From positions 1 through 20,527 of the forward strand of contig CALGGM010000224.1 in assembly GCA_937915925.1 (NCBI GenBank): DNA of 20,527 nt, read 5' to 3'. Position numbers and translations under genes: made by a program. Of the stretch, positions 1-5,740 are shown in pieces (within the stretch, counting starts at the first letter, position 1; every line of letters starts with the position of its first letter). The DNA comes from an uncultured Clostridia bacterium. GTDB lineage: Bacteria; Bacillota; Clostridia; Christensenellales; CAG-138. Under the pieces are notes generated by a model. It worked only from the letters and a program-made list of their open reading frames with translations. It was not told the origin of the DNA and ran no database searches.

Positions 1-643
1 CAAAGATCAGATCGCAGGTCGAGCTGCCGCGAATGCCCATCTTCTTCTCATGCTTACCCTGGGAGAATCCCTTAAAGCCCTTTTCCACGATGAACGCGGA
101 GATGCCGCGATTGCCCATCTTCGGATCGGTCATAGCGAACACGACGAACGTGTCCGCGACGCTGCCGTTGGTGATAAAGCACTTACTGCCGTTCAGCACA
201 TAGTGATCGCCGTCCAATACTGCGGTGGTCTGCTGACCGGACGCATCGGTACCGGCGTTCGGCTCGGTAAGACCGAATGCGCCGAGCTTCCGACCGGAGC
301 ACAGGTCGGGCAGGTATTTACGCTTCTGTTCCTCGGTGCCGTGCTCGAAGATCGGTGCGCAGCAAAGCGAGGTATGCGCGGAGACGATGACCGCGGTGGT
401 GCCGCAGACCTTTGCAAGCTCCTCGACCGTGATCGCGTAGCTCAGAACGTCGCCGCCCGCGCCGCCGTATTCTTTGGGGAAGTAGATGCCCATCATGCCG
501 AGCTTCGCCATCTTTTGGACGGTCTCCATGGGAAAGCGTTCTTCCTCATCGATCTCCGCCGCCAGAGGCTTGACCTCGTTCTCTGCGAATTCGCGGACCA
601 TCTTGCGAACAAGCAGCTGTTCCTTCGTGAGCTTAAAATCCAT
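1..643 (-). CDS. bcd: Butyryl-CoA dehydrogenase (short-chain acyl-CoA dehydrogenase), 3' end cut by window edge
   Basis: This FAD enzyme reduces crotonyl-CoA to butyryl-CoA, or oxidises short acyl-CoAs; in anaerobes it often works with an electron-transferring flavoprotein to bifurcate electrons. The first 214 residues of about 380 are visible. The N-terminal helical domain is followed by the acyl-CoA dehydrogenase signature GLTEPNAGTDASG at about residues 124-136, and by the middle beta-domain with FITNGSVADTFVVFA at about 157-170 and KMGIRGSSTCDL at 201-212. The start is the ATG at 641-643, with AGGAG nine bases upstream. It lies 18 bases downstream of hbd, so it is the third visible gene of a crt-hbd-bcd operon; etfB and etfA would be expected beyond the left edge but cannot be seen. 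The family is certain; butyryl-CoA as the substrate is inferred from the neighbours. The catalytic Glu lies in the missing part. Confidence 0.93.
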   Translation of the reverse strand, partial: MDFKLTKEQLLVRKMVREFAENEVKPLAAEIDEEERFPMETVQKMAKLGMMGIYFPKEYGGAGGDVLSYAITVEELAKVCGTTAVIVSAHTSLCCAPIFEHGTEEQKRKYLPDLCSGRKLGAFGLTEPNAGTDASGQQTTAVLDGDHYVLNGSKCFITNGSVADTFVVFAMTDPKMGNRGISAFIVEKGFKGFSQGKHEKKMGIRGSSTCDLIF

Positions 644-661
644 TCGTATTCTCCTTTATGC

Positions 662-1498
662 TTACTTGTTGTACTTGAAGAAGCCTTCGCCGGTCTTGAT
701 GCCGAGCTTGCCCGCGCGAACCATCTTGCGGATCAGGACGTTCGCGCGATACTTCGAATCGTGCGTCTCGTTATAGAGCACGTCCATGATGTTCAGCACG
801 ACGTCCCAGCCGATGAGATCGCCGAGGTGCAGCGGACCCATGGGATGGTTGCAGCCAAGCTGCATCGCGATGTCGATGTCCTCCGCGGATGCTGTGCCTT
901 CCTGCAGGACGCAGACGCCCTCGTTGCAGTACGGGATCAGGATCTTGTTGACGACAAAGCCCGGCGCTTCGCTGACGACGACCGGCGTCTTGCCGATCTC
1001 AACGCAGAGGTTCTTCGTCCACTCGATGAGTTCGACAGGCGTGTTCGCGCCCGCAATGACCTCGACGAGCTTCATTGCCGGAACCGGATTGAAGAAGTGC
1101 ATACCGACCATCGGGTGCATGAGGCCCTTCGCCATTTCGGTGATCGACAGGGAGGAGGTGTTCGTCGCGAAGACGGTCTCTTCCTTGCAGAGCGTGTCAA
1201 GCCGCTGTAAAAGCTCTTTCTTTACCGCCATGTTTTCCGCAACGCATTCGATCACGAGATCCGCGTCCGCAGCCGCCGCGACTTCCTCGACAAGGATGCG
1301 GCTCATGAGATCGTCCGCCGCTTCCTGCGTCATCTTGCCGCGCGCGACGCGCTTATTGAGGGAAGCCGCGAGCTTGTCCTTATGCCGCTGTGCGCTTTCC
1401 ACGCTCGTCGCGTACAGAAGCGCCGTGTGTCCGTTTGCGGAAAAGACCTGCGCGATGCCGCTGCCCATCGTTCCTGCGCCGAAAATTGCAACCTTCAT
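662..1498 (-). CDS. hbd: 3-hydroxybutyryl-CoA dehydrogenase
   Basis: This cytosolic NAD(P)-dependent enzyme interconverts acetoacetyl-CoA and (S)-3-hydroxybutyryl-CoA. The product is 278 residues, the usual length. The Rossmann motif GAGTMG is at residues 7-12. NTSSLSITEM follows at 113-122, and the catalytic stretch GMHFFNPVPAMKLVEV at 132-147 holds the His134/Glu146 pair. The conserved APGFVVNK is at 178-185, and the C-terminal helical dimerisation domain ends in a typical GEGFFKY. The ATG at 1496-1498 is chosen because AGGAGG sits seven bases upstream and the Rossmann fold begins directly after it; the in-frame ATG further upstream at 1579 has no such support. The gene is separated from crt upstream by 438 bases of repeats and from bcd by 18 bases. 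Hbd, crotonase and Bcd together form the central C4 part of butyrate fermentation. Confidence 0.95.
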   Translation of the reverse strand: MKVAIFGAGTMGSGIAQVFSANGHTALLYATSVESAQRHKDKLAASLNKRVARGKMTQEAADDLMSRILVEEVAAAADADLVIECVAENMAVKKELLQRLDTLCKEETVFATNTSSLSITEMAKGLMHPMVGMHFFNPVPAMKLVEVIAGANTPVELIEWTKNLCVEIGKTPVVVSEAPGFVVNKILIPYCNEGVCVLQEGTASAEDIDIAMQLGCNHPMGPLHLGDLIGWDVVLNIMDVLYNETHDSKYRANVLIRKMVRAGKLGIKTGEGFFKYNK

Positions 1499-1567
1499 GA
1501 TTTGTTCCTCCTGAATTGATTTTTTATAGATGATCCGGACCCTGTCCGTTGGTGTACGTCTGCATCC

Positions 1568-1646
1568 TTCATGCGGCAAAGCCGCAATTCATGGCGCAGC
1601 CAATTCATGCCCGTCAGGGCAATTCATGCGCCTTTGCGCAATTCAT
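1568..1646. repeat. Array of four different hairpins joined by a constant AATTCAT linker
   Basis: The 7-mer AATTCAT occurs at 1586-1592, 1602-1608, 1621-1627 and 1640-1646, with a partial TTCAT at 1568-1572. Between the copies lie four different short palindromes: GCGGC-aaa-GCCGC, GGC-gca-GCC, GCCC-gtca-GGGC and GCGC-cttt-GCGC. The stems differ completely in sequence but each is self-complementary. One similar unit in the opposite linker orientation lies at 10499-10525. No coding potential is evident. Confidence 0.85.
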
Positions 1647-1750
1647 TCGGGGCGCCGGGGTCTCTCCATTCCGCTTCGCTTCATTACATAAGCAGATCGC
1701 GCGCTTCCCGCGCGTACCATCGCTCCCTACAACGCGCTTATGCGATCTTG

Positions 1751-1936
1751 CCCTCCCTGTGCAAGGGAGGGTGGTTCGCAAAGCGAACCGGGTGGGTTGT
1801 CTCTTACTCCTCGCCTGCTTGACGGGCGGATGATATCCGCCCCTACGGTACGTTGCCGTAATCTCGCCTCCCCTGTGCAAGGGGGGAGGTGCCGAATGAA
1901 ATGAGGCGGAGGGGTTGTCTCCGATCGGGCGGGTTG
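1751..1936 (-). repeat. Dispersed palindromic repeats (two copies of the CTCCCTTGCACAGGGAG family plus a GTAGGGG-type hairpin)
   Basis: On the minus strand, copies at 1867-1920 and 1751-1801 both read ACAACCC, then a variable part, then a CCTCCCTTGCACAGGGAGG-like hairpin. The same unit recurs at 7796-7843, 7863-7909 and 10377-10429. A separate hairpin, GGGCGGAT-gat-ATCCGCCC, lies at 1824-1842 between the two copies, and a third fragment ending in GGGTTGTC abuts the crt stop codon. The stretch from 1499 to 1936 holds only the hbd leader and these repeats. It probably folds strongly in the crt-hbd transcript and could separate crt expression from hbd-bcd expression. Confidence 0.8.
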
Positions 1937-2716
1937 TCACCGATCCCGATACGGTTCGTGCCTGCGCTTTTCTAAAAACGCGGTCATGCCCTCTTTCTGA
2001 TCCTCGGTCTCAAAGCAGCTGCCGAACAGCTTTTCTTCGAGCGCGATCGCCTCGTCCATCGGAAGCTCCAAACCTTCATTGATCGCTCTTTTGCATGCGC
2101 GCACCGCGATCGGCGCGTTCCTTGCGATCGTTTCCGCAAGCTTTTCCGCCTGCGCCATGAGCTCTTCCTGCGGGTACACCGCGTTGACAAGCCCGATGCG
2201 CAGTGCTTCGTCCGCCTTGATGTTCTTTGCGGAATAGATGAGCTGCTTTGCCATGCCGGGACCCACGAGCCGCGAAAGCCTTTGCGTGCCGCCGAAGCCC
2301 GGCGTAATGCCAAGCCCCGTTTCCGGCTGTCCGAACACCGCGGTCTCCGAACAAATGCGAATATCGCACGCCATAGAAAGCTCACAGCCGCCGCCGAGCG
2401 CGTAGCCGTTCACCGCCGCGACCGTTGGGATCGGAAGCGTTTCGAGCCGACGGAACACGTCGTTTCCCTTTTTGCCGAACGCTTCGCCTTCGGCTTTGGT
2501 AAGTGCCGACATTTCGCCGATGTCCGCGCCCGCGACGAACGCCTTTTCGCCGCTGCCGGTCAAAATCAGCACGCGGATCTCGGAGTCGGCTTCGATCCCG
2601 TCAAGGAGCGTATTCAGATCTTCCAGTACTTCGGAGTTCAGCGCATTGAGCGCTTTCGGGCGATCGATCGCCGCAACCGCGACGTTGCCCTTTTTTTCAA
2701 ACAGGATGTGCGTCAT
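1937..2716 (-). CDS. crt: Crotonase / enoyl-CoA hydratase (3-hydroxybutyryl-CoA dehydratase)
   Basis: This cytosolic enzyme dehydrates 3-hydroxybutyryl-CoA to crotonyl-CoA. The product is 259 residues, normal for the crotonase family. AFVAGADIGEM forms the first part of the oxyanion hole, GYALGGGCELSMACDIRI holds the first catalytic Glu, and FGQPETGLGITPGFGGTQRL holds the second. The C-terminus ends with the family's usual helix and the sequence EKRRHEPYRDR. The ATG at 2714-2716 follows GGAGG at six bases, and a good promoter lies about 60 bases upstream; the longer in-frame reading into the promoter is rejected. The gene is the first of the leftward crt-hbd-bcd operon. Family and reaction are secure; the C4 specificity is inferred from hbd and bcd. 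Confidence 0.94.
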   Translation of the reverse strand: MTHILFEKKGNVAVAAIDRPKALNALNSEVLEDLNTLLDGIEADSEIRVLILTGSGEKAFVAGADIGEMSALTKAEGEAFGKKGNDVFRRLETLPIPTVAAVNGYALGGGCELSMACDIRICSETAVFGQPETGLGITPGFGGTQRLSRLVGPGMAKQLIYSAKNIKADEALRIGLVNAVYPQEELMAQAEKLAETIARNAPIAVRACKRAINEGLELPMDEAIALEEKLFGSCFETEDQKEGMTAFLEKRRHEPYRDR

Positions 2717-2774
2717 GATGATCCTCCGTAAAACGGGTTTCCCGTAATTTGGCAGTATACAAGATAACAATATG

Positions 2775-2803
2775 ATTATAGTACATTCGGGCACGATGCG
2801 CAA
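2775..2803 (-). promoter_or_regulatory. Sigma-A-type promoter for the crt-hbd-bcd operon
   Basis: Read on the minus strand, TTGCGC (2798-2803) is followed by a 17-base spacer and a perfect TATAAT (2775-2780). The -10 box lies 58 bases upstream of the crt start codon. It is divergent from the EamA promoter, with roughly 45 bases between the two boxes. Confidence 0.7.
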
Positions 2804-2847
2804 GCCCGATTCCCGCTTTCGGCGCATCGTATATTATTTGGTTCCTG

Positions 2848-2876
2848 TTTACGAAAGCCCGCCGCTGTGCTATAAT
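2848..2876 (+). promoter_or_regulatory. Sigma-A-type promoter for the EamA exporter gene
   Basis: TTTACG (2848-2853), a 17-base spacer and a perfect TATAAT (2871-2876) lie 24 bases before the start codon at 2901. A GAGGAGG ribosome binding site lies between. Confidence 0.7.
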
Positions 2877-2900
2877 CCGTGCGGGTGAGGAGGAAGAGCG

Positions 2901-3800
2901 ATGGAACAGAAAAAGCATTTCCCGACGGTCGCGGCGCACCTGTTTGCGCTGATCTCGGTGGTCGTTTGGGGCAGCTGCTACGTGCTGACGAAAAATCTTT
3001 TGAACGCGGGCTTTACCGCCCTGCAGATCACGCCGATCCGCATGGCGCTTGCGTACGTCGTGCTGCTTTTGATGCGTCCGAAATTTCAGCGGCTTTCGTG
3101 GAAGGATGAAGGCATGTTCATCCTCATCGGCATCTTCGGCGGCAGCGTCTACTTTTTCCTGCAAAATACCGCTTTAACCTACACCTACGCCGCAAACGTC
3201 AGCATCATCGTGTGCCTGTCCCCCATCTTTACGGCGATCCTCGCCGCGCTCTTTTCCCGCGGCAACGAACGGCTCGGCAAGTTCCTTCTGTTCGGCTCGA
3301 TCCTTGCGATCGCGGGCGTGGTGCTGGTCGTGTTGAACGGCAGTCTGAACTTTCATCTAAGTCCCGTGGGCGACCTTCTGGCGCTTGCCGCCGGCATCTC
3401 ATGGGCGGTTTATTCGATCCTCATCAAGCGCTATACGGAAACGATGGACGGATTTTTAGTCACGCGCCGCGTCATGTTCTGGGCGTTTCTCACTTCGATC
3501 CCGCTGATGTTCATAAGTTCCGGCATGCCGAATCTCGCCCCGCTGTTTACCGTGCCAAAGGTGCTTTTAAGCTGGCTGTTTTTAGGAATCCTCGGCAATG
3601 CCGTCTGCTTTGCGCTCTGGAACATCGCGTTCAAGGAGCTCGGCGTGGTCGTGACGAACAACTACCTTTACGCCTCGCCGTTTGTGACGCTGATCGTGGG
3701 ATGGCTTCTATTGGGCGAACCGATCTCCTGGATGGGTCTCCTCGGCGCGGTGCTGATCACCGCGGGCGTGATCCTGGCACAAAGGGATAAGCGGGCATAG
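2901..3800 (+). CDS. EamA/DMT-family membrane transporter
   Basis: This 299-residue protein belongs to the drug/metabolite transporter superfamily. It shows about ten hydrophobic segments arranged as two EamA repeats, at about residues 11-145 and 157-295. Typical features are the early WGSCYVLTKNLL and PIRMALAYVVLL, and the second-repeat pattern of a membrane helix ending in WLLLGEPISWMGLLGAVLITAGVIL. Members export small metabolites such as amino acids or purines; the substrate cannot be told from sequence. The start at 2901 follows GGAGG. The gene is monocistronic and divergent from crt. Its last codons and TAG stop (3798-3800) lie inside the first hairpin of the repeat array that follows, so the extreme C-terminus may have been rewritten by repeat insertion. 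Confidence 0.9.
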   Translation: MEQKKHFPTVAAHLFALISVVVWGSCYVLTKNLLNAGFTALQITPIRMALAYVVLLLMRPKFQRLSWKDEGMFILIGIFGGSVYFFLQNTALTYTYAANVSIIVCLSPIFTAILAALFSRGNERLGKFLLFGSILAIAGVVLVVLNGSLNFHLSPVGDLLALAAGISWAVYSILIKRYTETMDGFLVTRRVMFWAFLTSIPLMFISSGMPNLAPLFTVPKVLLSWLFLGILGNAVCFALWNIAFKELGVVVTNNYLYASPFVTLIVGWLLLGEPISWMGLLGAVLITAGVILAQRDKRA

Positions 3801-3968
3801 CCCGCCGCGATATCGATCCCTGCGGGATCGGCGATATGCCCGGCGGGCACGATATTCCTGCGGAACGATATGCTCTGCAGAGCGCAGGAATCGATATCAT
3901 ATCGCGCGGCTTCTGCCGTATATCGTGTTTGCGCAGCAAACATATCGCGCGGCTTTTGCCGCATATCG
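3791..3968. repeat. Array of about eight different hairpins joined by CGATAT/ATATCG linkers, with linker orientation reversing in the middle
   Basis: The hexamer CGATAT occurs at 3808, 3832, 3850, 3866 and 3892; its reverse complement ATATCG occurs at 3899, 3920, 3942 and 3963. Between the copies are distinct palindromes, for example CGATCCC-tgc-GGGATCG (3814-3830), GCCC-gg-CGGGC, TCC-tgc-GGA, GCTC-tgca-GAGC, CGGC-ttct-GCCG and GTTTGC-gca-GCAAAC. The first hairpin, GCGGGC-ata-GCCCGC (3791-3805), includes the EamA stop codon. The layout is the same as in the AATTCAT array at 1568-1646, but with a different linker. Confidence 0.85.
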
Positions 3969-3979
3969 TTCATGTACGC

Positions 3980-4009
3980 AAAAAAGCTGTGATCGCTCAC
4001 AGCTTTTTT
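3980..4009. terminator. Bidirectional intrinsic terminator
   Basis: A perfect 13-bp stem, AAAAAAGCTGTGA with its complement, encloses a TCGC loop and has T runs on both strands. It ends six bases from the stop of the SdpI-family gene on the minus strand, and can also end transcription from the EamA gene after the hairpin array. Confidence 0.9.
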
Positions 4010-4015
4010 CATTTC

Positions 4016-4396
4016 TCAAAGAGGTCTGCCGTATTCGTCGAAGTTCTCCTTCAGCGCGCGTTCCGTCGGGAAGATCGCTGCGATCATTGGGATGATCTGC
4101 ACGACTGTGATGATCCCTCCGACCGTGCCGACAAGATCAATATCCTTTCCGTAAACGAAGATCAGCGGCAGCACCGAAAGCGGCAAAAGGACCAGCCCGA
4201 TCTTCACCCACAGATTTCCGAAATACCGGTGCGCAAAGTCCCACGTTTCCTGCGTTCGCATGGATCGCTTGGTGCGGTATCCGAAAACGCCGTTGATCCT
4301 GCTCGGTGGGCTTTTCCGAAACAGGGTTCCGATCCCGATCATCGAAACGGGGATCAGAAGATCCATGATCAGCATGAAGATCCAGAATTCGAGCAT
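4016..4396 (-). CDS. SdpI-family small membrane protein
   Basis: This 126-residue protein has three predicted membrane helices, at about residues 4-25, 63-81 and 88-110. The motif GYRTKRSMRTQETWDFAH at 39-56 is typical of the SdpI/YfhL family. In Bacillus subtilis, SdpI confers immunity to the SdpC toxin and acts in signalling, but most family members have no known function. The C-terminus PTERALKENFDEYGRPL is also seen in stand-alone clostridial members. The ATG at 4394-4396 is chosen for the AGGAGG seven bases upstream and because a membrane helix starts immediately. It is probably the last gene of the operon with DUF4160 and DUF2442 (41-base gap) and is followed by a strong terminator. No SdpC-like toxin gene is visible nearby. 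Confidence 0.8.
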   Translation of the reverse strand: MLEFWIFMLIMDLLIPVSMIGIGTLFRKSPPSRINGVFGYRTKRSMRTQETWDFAHRYFGNLWVKIGLVLLPLSVLPLIFVYGKDIDLVGTVGGIITVVQIIPMIAAIFPTERALKENFDEYGRPL

Positions 4397-4437
4397 GCGA
4401 ACCTCCTTTTCATTCGTTGCAAACCCAATGAGAACCT

Positions 4438-4731
4438 TTACACCGCTTCGCCTTCGTATGCATAACTTTCCCGATAGACCGTTTCCGGCGCAATGTCGAT
4501 TTCGCCGTTGTTCCATGTGATGACGCCGTGGAACAGCACCGGGTGATTGACGATTTCCTCCTTTGCAAGCGGTGCAAACGCCGCGCCTTTCAAAAGGGTC
4601 GTATCGAACAGCCGTTTTTCACCGGTAGAGAACGTCACCAAAAGGATCCCGCCGCGCAGCGGCTTGACCTCCGTCACCTTGATCCCTTTTTTCAATTCTC
4701 CCGCATAACAGATATCGTTTACGATAAACAT
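4438..4731 (-). CDS. DUF2442-family protein
   Basis: This 97-residue soluble protein matches the DUF2442 pattern: a strand-turn-strand core LVTFSTGEKRLFDTTLL, then a helix and EIDIAPETVYRESY at the C-terminus. The biochemical function is unknown. The ATG at 4729-4731 is chosen because GAGGTG lies six bases upstream; the GTG three codons earlier (4738-4740) would fall inside that site. The ribosome binding site overlaps the TGA stop of the DUF4160 gene (4742-4744), so the two are probably translationally coupled. DUF4160 and DUF2442 genes are often found side by side and have been considered toxin-antitoxin-like, but I see no direct evidence of toxicity. Family assignment is from memory of the domain pattern. 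Confidence 0.75.
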   Translation of the reverse strand: MFIVNDICYAGELKKGIKVTEVKPLRGGILLVTFSTGEKRLFDTTLLKGAAFAPLAKEEIVNHPVLFHGVITWNNGEIDIAPETVYRESYAYEGEAV

Positions 4732-4741
4732 TCTTTTCACC

Positions 4742-5008
4742 TCAATTCATGGGCGGAATCTTTTCAAAATGCTCGCCCTTCACCGCAAGGTTCCATGCCT
4801 TGTACGCTTCTTCCTCATGGAACGCAAGCCAGCCGGTCACGATCCGCAGTTGCTTTCGCGGAAGCGATCCGGACAGGAGTTCTCCGTCGATTGCGATCGC
4901 CGCTTCATACTCACCATAGTAAACATGCACATGCGGCTTGTTATGCTGTCCGATGTCACAAAACAGCATGTAAATGACCATCCCGCCAAATCGGCTCAAT
5001 TCCGGCAT
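4742..5008 (-). CDS. DUF4160-family protein
   Basis: This 88-residue protein matches DUF4160. Its opening PELSRFGGMVIYMLFCDIGQHNKPHVHVYYG has the conserved HxPHxHV-like histidine cluster that is the hallmark of the family, followed by an AAIAIDGELLSGSLPRKQL-like stretch and a helix with W and E residues. The function is unknown; the His cluster suggests a metal or active site, which is inference. The ATG at 5006-5008 has GGAGG upstream. It is the first gene of the DUF4160-DUF2442-SdpI-family operon and is driven by a clear promoter at 5053-5081. The DUF2442 partner starts ten bases after its stop codon. Confidence 0.78.
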   Translation of the reverse strand: MPELSRFGGMVIYMLFCDIGQHNKPHVHVYYGEYEAAIAIDGELLSGSLPRKQLRIVTGWLAFHEEEAYKAWNLAVKGEHFEKIPPMN

Positions 5009-5052
5009 AGTGATTCCTCCTTCTTTCTTACTGGTATCATGTTTACAATCGT

Positions 5053-5081
5053 ATCATAACACGAAATGCTCCATTTTACAA
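5053..5081 (-). promoter_or_regulatory. Sigma-A-type promoter for the DUF4160-DUF2442 operon
   Basis: On the minus strand, TTGTAA (5076-5081), a 17-base spacer and TATGAT (5053-5058) lie about 45 bases upstream of the DUF4160 start codon. Confidence 0.7.
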
Positions 5082-5109
5082 CGCAAAAGAAATCTGCGCG
5101 TACAGTATT

Positions 5110-5652
5110 CTACCGTCTCGCGAACAGCCGCCACAGCGGAACGAAGACCGCGAGCAGAATGATCTGAAATATGGAAAGAATGGCGATTCCTGTCTTCGCA
5201 TTGGATTCGTGCCATGCGTTATAGCCCTCAACGGACAGATACTCCTTCGTTTCGCCCCGCAGCCCGACCACGTTATGCACCGTCCATGTCCCGTCCTGCT
5301 TTGTTTCTATTTTAGCGGTCACCGCGAGATGGGATTCGCCTGACAACGCTTTTTCGAGTTCCCTGCTGTTCATGCCGACCTCTCGCCCGAAATCGCCGCG
5401 CCAAAGCAGTTTATAGATATCTGTTCCCTCGTACAGGTCGATCCTGTTCGCCCCGCGCCCTGCCACGCGTTCGATGCGTGACGGACGAACCGTAATTGTG
5501 ACCGTGTTGTCTGCGGTCGCTTCTACGCGCTTATAATCGCATTCAAAGATACCGAGCAGTACGATGCCAGCTTCCAGAACGAGAAAGACCGCAATCGCCA
5601 TCAAAAGCGGCGCGAGACGAAACGGCTGCTTTTTTGCTTTCTTCTTCGACAT
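5110..5652 (-). CDS. Unrecognised two-helix membrane protein
   Basis: I do not recognise this 180-residue protein. It has a Lys-rich cytoplasmic start (MSKKKAKKQ), a membrane helix at about residues 13-36, an external or lumenal domain of about 115 residues with mixed strands and several charged residues, and a second helix at about 154-177 ending in RRLFARR-like positive charge (WRLFARR). The topology is probably both ends in the cytoplasm with the middle domain outside. Resemblance to small clostridial membrane proteins of unknown role is generic. The ATG at 5650-5652 follows AGGGGGAAAG and lies 25 bases downstream of a promoter -10 box, which rules out the longer reading. It is a single-gene unit, with the DUF4160 operon downstream in the same direction. 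Confidence 0.75.
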   Translation of the reverse strand: MSKKKAKKQPFRLAPLLMAIAVFLVLEAGIVLLGIFECDYKRVEATADNTVTITVRPSRIERVAGRGANRIDLYEGTDIYKLLWRGDFGREVGMNSRELEKALSGESHLAVTAKIETKQDGTWTVHNVVGLRGETKEYLSVEGYNAWHESNAKTGIAILSIFQIILLAVFVPLWRLFARR

Positions 5653-5677
5653 GCATCTTTCCCCCTTCTTTGACCCT

Positions 5678-5722
5678 ATCGTACAGCAAGTTCGCACCGA
5701 CTGCAAGCGCGATCGGTGCGAA
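5678..5722 (-). promoter_or_regulatory. Promoter with a 10-bp inverted repeat straddling its -35 box
   Basis: On the minus strand, TTGCAG (5701-5706), a 17-base spacer and TACGAT (5678-5683) precede the unknown membrane protein gene. The perfect inverted repeat TTCGCACCGA (5691-5700) and TCGGTGCGAA (5713-5722), with a 12-base gap, flanks the -35 box. It could be a repressor operator, or a weak terminator for the upstream aldo/keto reductase gene, although no T run follows. Confidence 0.55.
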
Positions 5723-5740
5723 ATAAAGGGGTCTATTCTG

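Noticed and set aside
50..1210. Long open frame on the plus strand opposite bcd and hbd
   Set aside because: It is the antisense of two clear dehydrogenase genes in high-GC DNA, has no family resemblance and no ribosome binding site.
1549..1936. Possible small proteins in the hbd-crt gap
   Set aside because: The frames run through palindromic repeats on both strands, lack ribosome binding sites and are Arg/Ser-rich in the way of repeat translations.
1568..3968. CRISPR-like arrays at 1568-1646 and 3791-3968
   Set aside because: The constant element is only 6-7 bases, the spacers are themselves palindromes of 9-17 bases, and there are no cas genes. This is not CRISPR geometry.
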